Below are positions 1-4,173 of a stretch of 5,342 nt of DNA, piece after piece. The position numbers were made by a program, and so were the translations under genes. The notes under the pieces were generated by a model that saw only the letters and a program-made list of their open reading frames with translations, did not search any database and was not told the DNA's origin. Source of the stretch: Candidatus Omnitrophota bacterium (lineage in GTDB: Bacteria > Omnitrophota > Gorgyraeia > Gygaellales > Profunditerraquicolaceae). Location of the stretch: the NCBI GenBank assembly GCA_020063525.1, contig JAGUUJ010000037.1, positions 1 through 5,342 of the forward strand, read 5' to 3'. Position 1 is the first letter of the stretch; each line of letters starts with the position of its first letter.

Positions 1-1389
1 CCAGCAGACAAAACCCATAGCAAGGCTCGCCAATAATATACGGGCAAAAGAAATGATGATTATCTTTATGCCAAAACCATGAATTTTTTTTCTTAAGAGG
101 AAAAATAGTATGAGGAAAGTATTTATGCCGGAAATTGAGGTGGCGAGAGCCAGCCCGCTTAATTTTAGGGGAAACATAAGGATGGAATTTAAAATAATAT
201 TTACAATCAAAGCAATAAACGATACCTTCGCAGGAGTCGCGGTATCCTTTAAGGCAAAAAAGCAGGACTGTAAGATTTTGGTTGCGCCATAGGCGAATAA
301 ACCGATACTATAAAAAATTAATACATTGGCAGTTTGCGCTGCAGAATAAGCGTCGAATTTGCCCCCTTTAAATATGGCGAGTATTATCGGATGCGCCAAA
401 ACCATAAAACCTACTGATGCAGGCAACATCACAAAGAATGTCGCCCGCAGGCCGAAAGAAAGCGTGGTTTTTAAGTTACTGTGGCTGTCTTCTAAGGCTT
501 GAGTAGAAAATGTCGGCAATATTGCCTGAGAAAGTGCATTGCTGAATATACCCAAAGGAAACAGAATTAATCTATAGGCATAATAAAGCACTGCGACACC
601 GCCTTCGCCTACGATAAAGGCCAAAGAACCAAATATGGAATCCACAAAATTATTCAACTGATAAACAGAAGAACTAAAGAGCCGCGGCACCATTAACTTT
701 CCGATAGTTTTCGCAGCCGGATGTTTAAAGCGCCTGAATAAATTAAGATGAAACCCTTTCTTATAAAGGACCGGTATTTGAATAGCAAGTTGTAAGACCC
801 CGCCTATCAGGACTCCCAGAGCCAGGCCTTTTATCCCTTCGCCAAAAAGCAGGGCAAAAACAATAATAGAGATATTTAACAGGCAGGGAGCAAAGGCAGG
901 AGCAGAAAAATGCTTCAGAGAATTAAGTATGCCCATGGCATAGGCTGCCAAACTGATTAATAAAATGTAAGGGAAGATAATCCGATTTAATCTAATAGTA
1001 ATTTCTAATTTGTGGGGGTCGGAAATAAATCCCGGGGCAATCAGCCTTACGATAATAGGAGAAAATATTATGCCCAAGATGGTAATCGCCGTAACTATGA
1101 CCAGTAAAAGATTTAAGACGACATTGGCTAATTCCCAAAATTCTTCTTCTGTATGCCTGACCTTATACTCACTGAATACAGGAACGAACGCGGCATTAGC
1201 AGCGCCTTCGCCTACTAAATCGCGGAATAAATTAGGGATTCTGAAGGCAATAACAAATGCCTGGGCATAGACATAGATACCGAATAAGCGGGCAATAACT
1301 ATATCGCGGATAAAGCCTAACAGGCGGGAACAAAGAGTAGCAAAACCAATGATACTGGCGGACTTGGCAATAGATTTGTTTGTTGACAT
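1..1389 (-). CDS. murJ: MurJ/MviN lipid II flippase, C-terminus cut by window edge
   Basis: Inner-membrane flippase of the MOP superfamily that moves lipid II to the periplasmic face for peptidoglycan synthesis. The frame is open for 463 codons from the ATG at 1389-1387 to the left edge with no stop. Family members are about 510-530 residues, so roughly the last 50-60 are outside. The N-terminus is diagnostic: SRLLGFIRD (21-29), ARLFG (33-37), AFRIPNLFRD (48-57) and GEGAANAAFVPVFSEY (60-75) follow the E. coli MurJ N-terminus closely. R22, R28, R56 and E61 match E. coli R18, R24, R52 and E57. YYAYRLILFP (269-278) keeps the arginine equivalent to E. coli R270. Further hydrophobic helices follow. 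The position of E. coli D39 is Q43, and the Asp before the R270 equivalent is Tyr272. No Shine-Dalgarno is visible before the start. The gene is divergent from rpsT; the two are also neighbours in many proteobacteria. Identification is firm. Confidence 0.96.
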   Translation of the reverse strand, partial: MSTNKSIAKSASIIGFATLCSRLLGFIRDIVIARLFGIYVYAQAFVIAFRIPNLFRDLVGEGAANAAFVPVFSEYKVRHTEEEFWELANVVLNLLLVIVTAITILGIIFSPIIVRLIAPGFISDPHKLEITIRLNRIIFPYILLISLAAYAMGILNSLKHFSAPAFAPCLLNISIIVFALLFGEGIKGLALGVLIGGVLQLAIQIPVLYKKGFHLNLFRRFKHPAAKTIGKLMVPRLFSSSVYQLNNFVDSIFGSLAFIVGEGGVAVLYYAYRLILFPLGIFSNALSQAILPTFSTQALEDSHSNLKTTLSFGLRATFFVMLPASVGFMVLAHPIILAIFKGGKFDAYSAAQTANVLIFYSIGLFAYGATKILQSCFFALKDTATPAKVSFIALIVNIILNSILMFPLKLSGLALATSISGINTFLILFFLLRKKIHGFGIKIIIISFARILLASLAMGFVCW

Positions 1390-1401
1390 GGATACTTAGC
1401 T

Positions 1402-1431
1402 ATGATATAAATGACGACATGGCTTATGCAA
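1402..1431 (-). promoter_or_regulatory. weak candidate promoter for murJ
   Basis: On the minus strand TATCAT (1407-1402, 5 of 6 to TATAAT) lies 18 bases after TTGCAT (1431-1426, 3 of 6 to TTGACA). Initiation would fall near 1395, only about six bases before the murJ ATG, which fits the lack of a Shine-Dalgarno there. The -35 match is poor and the site overlaps the left arm of the palindromic element, so this is only a candidate. Confidence 0.25.
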
Positions 1432-1515
1432 CGAAGCGAACATCAGCCTTCGCTAAAGCTTCGCGGCGGATAGTCCTCTGAAGCCTTGGCGAAAGAGGAC
1501 ATAAGTCATGTGTCG
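1415..1515. repeat. 101-bp nested palindromic element between murJ and rpsT
   Basis: The outer arms CGACATGGCTTATG (1415-1428) and CATAAGTCATGTGTCG (1500-1515) are imperfect inverted repeats. Inside lie a perfect 7-bp stem GTCCTCT/AGAGGAC (1473-1479 and 1494-1500) with a 14-base loop, and a 6-bp stem CGAAGC/GCTTCG (1432-1437 and 1458-1463). The core (about 1430-1500) is visibly richer in GC than the flanks and has no coding potential that I can support. It resembles REP-like or MITE-like dispersed palindromes in build, but family membership cannot be shown from one copy. Confidence 0.6.
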
Positions 1516-1595
1516 GAATTTACCCTTGACCTTTTTTGAAATGTGGCATGATTACAAAAATTACCCTTAACTCAAAAAAGTCAAGGGTTTAATTC
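1516..1595. repeat. 80-bp inverted-repeat element upstream of rpsT
   Basis: The left arm (1516-1539, GAATT-t-ACCCTTGAC-c-TTTTTTGA) and right arm (1572-1595, TCAAAAAAGTCAAGGGT-tt-AATTC) are near-perfect inverted repeats, with one inserted C in the left arm and a small mismatch near the outer end. The spacer is 32 bases (1540-1571). The element begins at the base after the 1415-1515 palindrome ends. A TTGACC in the left arm could be a -35 hexamer, but no convincing -10 lies at the right spacing. It precedes both flanking genes, so it is not a terminator of either; an operator, a promoter-associated palindrome or a miniature mobile element are all possible. Confidence 0.6.
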
Positions 1596-1638
1596 GCACT
1601 TATAACTTAGCTTCAATATTGTTCGTTAAGTTATGTGC
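1596..1638 (+). promoter_or_regulatory. possible leader hairpin before rpsT
   Basis: GCAC-tt-ATAACTTA (1596-1609) pairs with TAAGTTAT-GTGC (1627-1638): twelve base pairs with a two-base bulge and a 17-base loop. The hairpin ends ten bases before the Shine-Dalgarno of rpsT. If the transcript starts upstream, the stem would sit in the mRNA leader, where it could serve autogenous control by S20 (known in E. coli, where S20 represses its own translation) or protect the 5' end. The structure is read directly; the role is inferred. TATAAC at 1601-1606 also resembles a -10 box, but without a -35 at good spacing. Confidence 0.4.
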
Positions 1639-1660
1639 TCATTAAATAAGGAGAGAAAAA

Positions 1661-1924
1661 ATGCCGAGACGCAAAACTTCTTTAAAAAGAAAACGTGCGG
1701 ATAAAAAAAGACACCTGCGCAATTTAAGGGTAAAACATAGCCTTAAAAAAGCATTGAAAAAATTTCAGGCGCTATTGTCAGCCAAGAATATTACTGAAGC
1801 TAAAACATACCTGGCAAAAGTATTTTCTCAACTCGATAAGGCAGCAAAAAAAAGAATTATACATCGTAATACAGCCAAACGCAAAAAGTCCCGCTTAGCC
1901 AGAAGGCTTGGCAAAACTGCATAG
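1661..1924 (+). CDS. rpsT: 30S ribosomal protein S20
   Basis: Primary-binding small-subunit protein that binds 16S rRNA. The 87-residue length equals that of E. coli S20. The sequence is very Lys/Arg rich. It has the N-terminal SLKRKRADKKRHLRN helix (7-21), a central helix with the LDKAAKKRIIHRN motif (58-70) and the conserved AKRKKSRLARRL (72-83). A strong Shine-Dalgarno AAGGAGAG (1648-1655) lies about seven bases before the ATG, which fixes the start. It is the only plus-strand gene here. Its last 30 bases overlap the 3' end of the convergent holA, so there is no room for a terminator between them. In Firmicutes rpsT follows holA on the same strand; here it is inverted relative to it. Three palindromes fill the region upstream and may carry its promoter and leader control. 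Confidence 0.97.
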   Translation: MPRRKTSLKRKRADKKRHLRNLRVKHSLKKALKKFQALLSAKNITEAKTYLAKVFSQLDKAAKKRIIHRNTAKRKKSRLARRLGKTA

Positions 1925-2563
1925 TCTGACTACAAGCCTCTCTAAAGCAAAATCCGACCTTAGCCTGCCGGTCTTAATATCAATATCACAACCGAGTAGA
2001 ACCCGAAGTTTTTTCTTTATCTGAAGAACATCGGCAATACTATTTTCCCAACTGTATCTTAACCCGCCCAAAATGCGTTCGGGTTTTTCTCCGTTTCTTA
2101 AAAGCTGATTAAGCACCCATAAGGCATAACTTGATTTCTTAAAATCTATCGCTCGGCTTAGAGTAAAAGTATCTAAATGTGCGTCTTCTTTAAAACGGCA
2201 TACCTCGCTATACCTGTTGATTTGATTGATAAACTCATCTTTGAAGGAATATTTATTTATATCTAAAACTAAAATTATCTTGGCTTGCGGCTTTTTTACA
2301 TACTGAATAATGAATTCTTTAATATCCTGTTTCAAATTCTGGCTATCTTTTATAATGACAATCCTTTTTTTTGCCCTTAAAGGAAGGCACAATAGCCTTT
2401 CCTGTAAATCCCTGAGGCTTAATTCTCTGGCGTAGAGCATATCCAGATTAAAATATTGTGTACGGGGGTCGAGAAACTCTTCTTTTAGTTTTTTAAGCCT
2501 TATATCTTTGGAAAGGCTATCTTGGCCAATAAATAGATATACCGAAGTTTCTTTTTTTACCAT
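1895..2563 (-). CDS. holA: DNA polymerase III delta subunit (HolA-like), unusually short
   Basis: Clamp-loader delta subunit, which opens the beta clamp in the replisome. The protein is 222 residues against about 330-350 for the family. An N-terminal AAA+-like domain I is recognisable: VYLFIGQD (8-15), LCLPLRAKKRIVIIKD (58-73) and KIILVLDINKYS (95-106). The C-terminal part of domain III is also typical: LLRNGEKPERILGGL (154-168), DIKTGRL (195-201) and ALERLVVRL (206-214). Between CRFKEDAHLDTF (122-133) and the C-terminal part, the usual middle lid domain (about 70 residues) seems absent, and domain III looks trimmed. Delta normally has no ATPase role, so a missing Walker motif would not be odd. 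The ATG overlaps the lptE stop by seven bases (ATGGTAA) with only a weak Shine-Dalgarno, which suggests coupling. Its last residues lie over rpsT. The lptE-holA pairing, also seen in E. coli, supports the call. Confidence 0.85.
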   Translation of the reverse strand: MVKKETSVYLFIGQDSLSKDIRLKKLKEEFLDPRTQYFNLDMLYARELSLRDLQERLLCLPLRAKKRIVIIKDSQNLKQDIKEFIIQYVKKPQAKIILVLDINKYSFKDEFINQINRYSEVCRFKEDAHLDTFTLSRAIDFKKSSYALWVLNQLLRNGEKPERILGGLRYSWENSIADVLQIKKKLRVLLGCDIDIKTGRLRSDFALERLVVRLCSFAKPSG

Positions 2564-3114
2564 TGTTCAACTGTCCGTTCGACAATCCGGCGCGCTAAAT
2601 CATCTAAGGCATCGTTTACTGCCACGTCTTCGGATTTCGGTGTGCCCGATGTTGTAAAACTTGTAAAATAGGTATAGTCGCCCGTAAAATTATTTTCCTG
2701 CCAGACTAATTTATTTTCCTTTCTATCCCATAGGCTTAAATTTACTAATATATTAATCCGGTATTCTTCTATTTCGTCGTTATCCGTATAGCGCAAGGGA
2801 TCACGCCGGAATTCTACTAATTCTCCCTTTAAAATCAAATCCGCGGATTCCGTCTTTACCGGCCGCAGATTCCCGTCAAAAAGATATTTATTTGTAACTT
2901 TCTTTGTAATGTCTGTCTCCAGCATCGGCCTATAGATTCTGTATTTATATCCCGCATCGGTTTCTTTGGTGATATCTATTTTATTGACAAACGGTGTTAT
3001 ATATATTGTATGAAATTTATTAGATATCATGGACCTGGTGGTATAACCGCAACCCAATAACCCAATAACGCAATAACCCAATAACGCAATAACCCAATAA
3101 CGCATTATCTTCAT
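2557..3114 (-). CDS. lptE: LptE-like LPS-assembly lipoprotein
   Basis: Probable outer-membrane lipoprotein that partners LptD in LPS insertion. The start is placed at the ATG at 3114: it overlaps the upstream TGA as ATGA, has GGAG (3126-3123) eight bases upstream, and directly precedes the signal peptide. A start 48 bases further upstream is open but would put 16 charged and polar residues before it. The product is 185 residues (E. coli LptE 193). The signal peptide MKIMRYW...GLLGCGY ends in the lipobox LLGC with Cys22. Family features follow: IYITPFVN (37-44), ADLILKGEL (91-99), EEYRINI (116-122), a W-bearing strand (134-138) and a C-terminal helix DALDDLARRIVERTVEQW (168-185). The sequence is divergent from E. 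coli, closer in build to the deltaproteobacterial/PVC type. The signal peptide is encoded by an octamer repeat tract. Confidence 0.85.
   Translation of the reverse strand: MKIMRYWVIALLGYCVIGLLGCGYTTRSMISNKFHTIYITPFVNKIDITKETDAGYKYRIYRPMLETDITKKVTNKYLFDGNLRPVKTESADLILKGELVEFRRDPLRYTDNDEIEEYRINILVNLSLWDRKENKLVWQENNFTGDYTYFTSFTTSGTPKSEDVAVNDALDDLARRIVERTVEQW
3053..3108. repeat. octanucleotide tandem repeat inside lptE signal-peptide codons
   Basis: Six full units of CCCAATAA or CGCAATAA run from 3053 to 3100 (order CCC, CCC, CGC, CCC, CGC, CCC), followed by a degenerate seventh (3101-3108). On the coding strand the unit is TTATTGGG or TTATTGCG. Because eight is not a multiple of three, the tract is read in all three frames in turn. 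This yields an eight-residue protein periodicity, YWVIALLG then YCVIGLLG then CGY, which is the hydrophobic core and lipobox of the LptE signal peptide. The two base variants partly alternate, giving a 16-bp higher-order period. Confidence 0.95.
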
Positions 3115-4055
3115 TTTCTTTTCTCCAGTATTTGTAATCTTTCCAGTGCCTTCACCGCCCATTGACTATTTGGGTAATTATTCATTACATCATTATAGTA
3201 AATCTTTGCCGCATCATAAGCCTTCTGTTTTTCATAGAACCGGGCAATATTATAATTACTCTCGGCCTCTTTTTCTTTTAACTGCTCGATATTCTTTTCC
3301 GCCTCGCTGGATAAGACTGCATCGGGATGTTCCTTAACAAATGCCTCGAATTTTTCTTTTGCCTCTTTTGCTGACCCCTGGTCATAATCAGGACCGCGGG
3401 ATACGGCAGCACGACAAGAAGCGAGCTGAAATTTAGCTGCTGCTGTCCATTCACTATCCGGATAATTGGAAACTACTTTATTAAACGCCTCTTCTGCCTC
3501 GTAATATCGTAATAACCCCTTTAAGACTAAACCTAATTTGTATTGCGCTGCTGCTGCCCATAGCCCATAGGTTGAGTTTTCGATTACTTTGTTAAATATC
3601 TCTATAGACGGATTTTCCACCGGCAAAGACACACCCATGGCCTTGCGTTTCTGGCCAGACATAAATGCCTCTCCAATCTTATATTCACGCTCAACAATCT
3701 GGGGTATCCTTTCCGAAAAAGGATATTTATCAATTACCTTCTGGTATGCCTGGTATGCTTCGTATAAATTACCTTGCGCATCTTCTATTAAGCCAAGGTA
3801 ATACTGGCTTTCTGCTGCCTCAAACGATTTAGGATAATGCTTGAGCAATTTTCTAAATTCGCGCTTTGCCTCCTCATATTTTTTTGTGTCATAAAAGCTC
3901 TTGGCAAGGTCAAATTGTTCTTGAGGTGTGGATTTTACGGCGGCCTTAGGGTTTATCCATTTGCCAGTCTTGGGCGTCCAGATCCAGTAAGCATATGCTG
4001 GGCTTAGGGATAAAGTAAGAAAAATGATAATAACGATTATAGTTACCCGTCTCAT
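3111..4055 (-). CDS. bamD: BamD/YfiO-like TPR protein, secreted, non-lipidated
   Basis: Periplasmic TPR protein of the BamD/ComL type, likely part of outer-membrane beta-barrel assembly. It has 314 residues, longer than E. coli BamD (about 245). The signal peptide MRRVTIIVIIIFLTLSLSPAYA (1-22) ends in an AYA signal peptidase I site. There is no lipobox cysteine, unlike the lipoprotein BamD of E. coli. The mature N-terminus YWIWTPKTGKW is rich in aromatics. At least five TPR-like units follow, near 46-76, 83-112, 167-200, 203-243 and 265-296, with YP.S or YP.SEW turn signatures such as HYPKSFEAAESQYYLG. No Shine-Dalgarno precedes the ATG, and a good promoter would start the transcript only a few bases upstream. 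It overlaps lptE by four bases. A CpoB/YbgF-like or generic TPR scaffold role is the main alternative; family type is firm, exact role less so. Confidence 0.75.
   Translation of the reverse strand: MRRVTIIVIIIFLTLSLSPAYAYWIWTPKTGKWINPKAAVKSTPQEQFDLAKSFYDTKKYEEAKREFRKLLKHYPKSFEAAESQYYLGLIEDAQGNLYEAYQAYQKVIDKYPFSERIPQIVEREYKIGEAFMSGQKRKAMGVSLPVENPSIEIFNKVIENSTYGLWAAAAQYKLGLVLKGLLRYYEAEEAFNKVVSNYPDSEWTAAAKFQLASCRAAVSRGPDYDQGSAKEAKEKFEAFVKEHPDAVLSSEAEKNIEQLKEKEAESNYNIARFYEKQKAYDAAKIYYNDVMNNYPNSQWAVKALERLQILEKRK
3112..3126 (-). promoter_or_regulatory. ribosome binding site and ATGA junction of bamD-like gene and lptE
   Basis: GGAG (3126-3123) sits inside the last codons of the bamD-like gene, eight bases before the lptE ATG (3114-3112). 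That ATG shares bases with the TGA stop (3113-3111). This arrangement decides the lptE start and implies translational coupling by terminating ribosomes. Confidence 0.8.
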
Positions 4056-4064
4056 AATAATGTA

Positions 4065-4093
4065 ACTTTAACATATATATTGAATTTTGTCAA
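4065..4093 (-). promoter_or_regulatory. sigma70-type promoter for the bamD-lptE-holA operon
   Basis: On the minus strand a perfect TTGACA (4093-4088) is followed by a 17-base A/T-rich spacer and TAAAGT (4070-4065, 4 of 6 to TATAAT), with an extended-10 TG one base before it. The expected start is an A near 4058, only about three bases before the ATG at 4055, so the mRNA would be essentially leaderless. This agrees with the absence of a Shine-Dalgarno. The -35 touches the end of an inverted repeat. Confidence 0.65.
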
Positions 4094-4153
4094 CCCCGCA
4101 CCTTTGGACGCATTCAAAAAATAAGAAAAATGAATATAACAAAGGTGCGGGGT
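4093..4153. repeat. 14-bp perfect inverted repeat between comEC and the bamD-like gene
   Basis: ACCCCGCACCTTTG (4093-4106) and CAAAGGTGCGGGGT (4140-4153) are perfect inverse copies around a 33-base A/T-rich spacer. The spacer holds a further short stem ATTCA/TGAAT (4112-4116 and 4131-4135). The CCCC...GGGG core is flanked on both sides by TCAA in direct orientation (4090-4093 and 4153-4156), which could be a 4-base target duplication. On the comEC strand no T-run follows the stem, so it is a poor intrinsic terminator, although it lies just after the comEC stop. Its inner edge abuts the -35 of the operon promoter, so an operator role or a miniature palindromic element are alternatives. Confidence 0.75.
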
Positions 4154-4173
4154 CAATCGAATTAAGGCAGGAT

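Noticed and set aside
110..292. Plus-strand open frame of 60 codons
   Set aside because: Lies wholly inside murJ on the opposite strand; no ribosome binding site and no recognisable family.
1010..1270. Plus-strand open frame of 86 codons
   Set aside because: Antisense to conserved MurJ N-terminal motifs; explained by the murJ frame.
1526..1554. rpsT promoter with TTGACC as -35
   Set aside because: The -35 is good, but the hexamer 17 bases on (TGATTA) matches TATAAT poorly, and no better pairing was found; left as unresolved.
1956..1980. Rho-independent terminator after rpsT inside holA
   Set aside because: Only a 4-bp stem GACC/GGTC with a weak T-rich tail; too weak to call.
3115..3162. 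Longer lptE start, adding 16 N-terminal residues
   Set aside because: It places polar and charged residues before a clean lipoprotein signal peptide, while the ATG at 3114 has GGAG at good spacing and an ATGA junction.
3146..3337. Plus-strand open frame of 63 codons
   Set aside because: Antisense to the TPR-protein gene, low-complexity product, no support.
3589..3801. Plus-strand open frame of 70 codons
   Set aside because: Antisense to well-formed TPR repeats; no ribosome binding site.
4093..4153. Intrinsic terminator for comEC
   Set aside because: The stem is strong, but the bases after it on the comEC strand are TGACAAAATTC without a T-run, and the 33-base loop is long.
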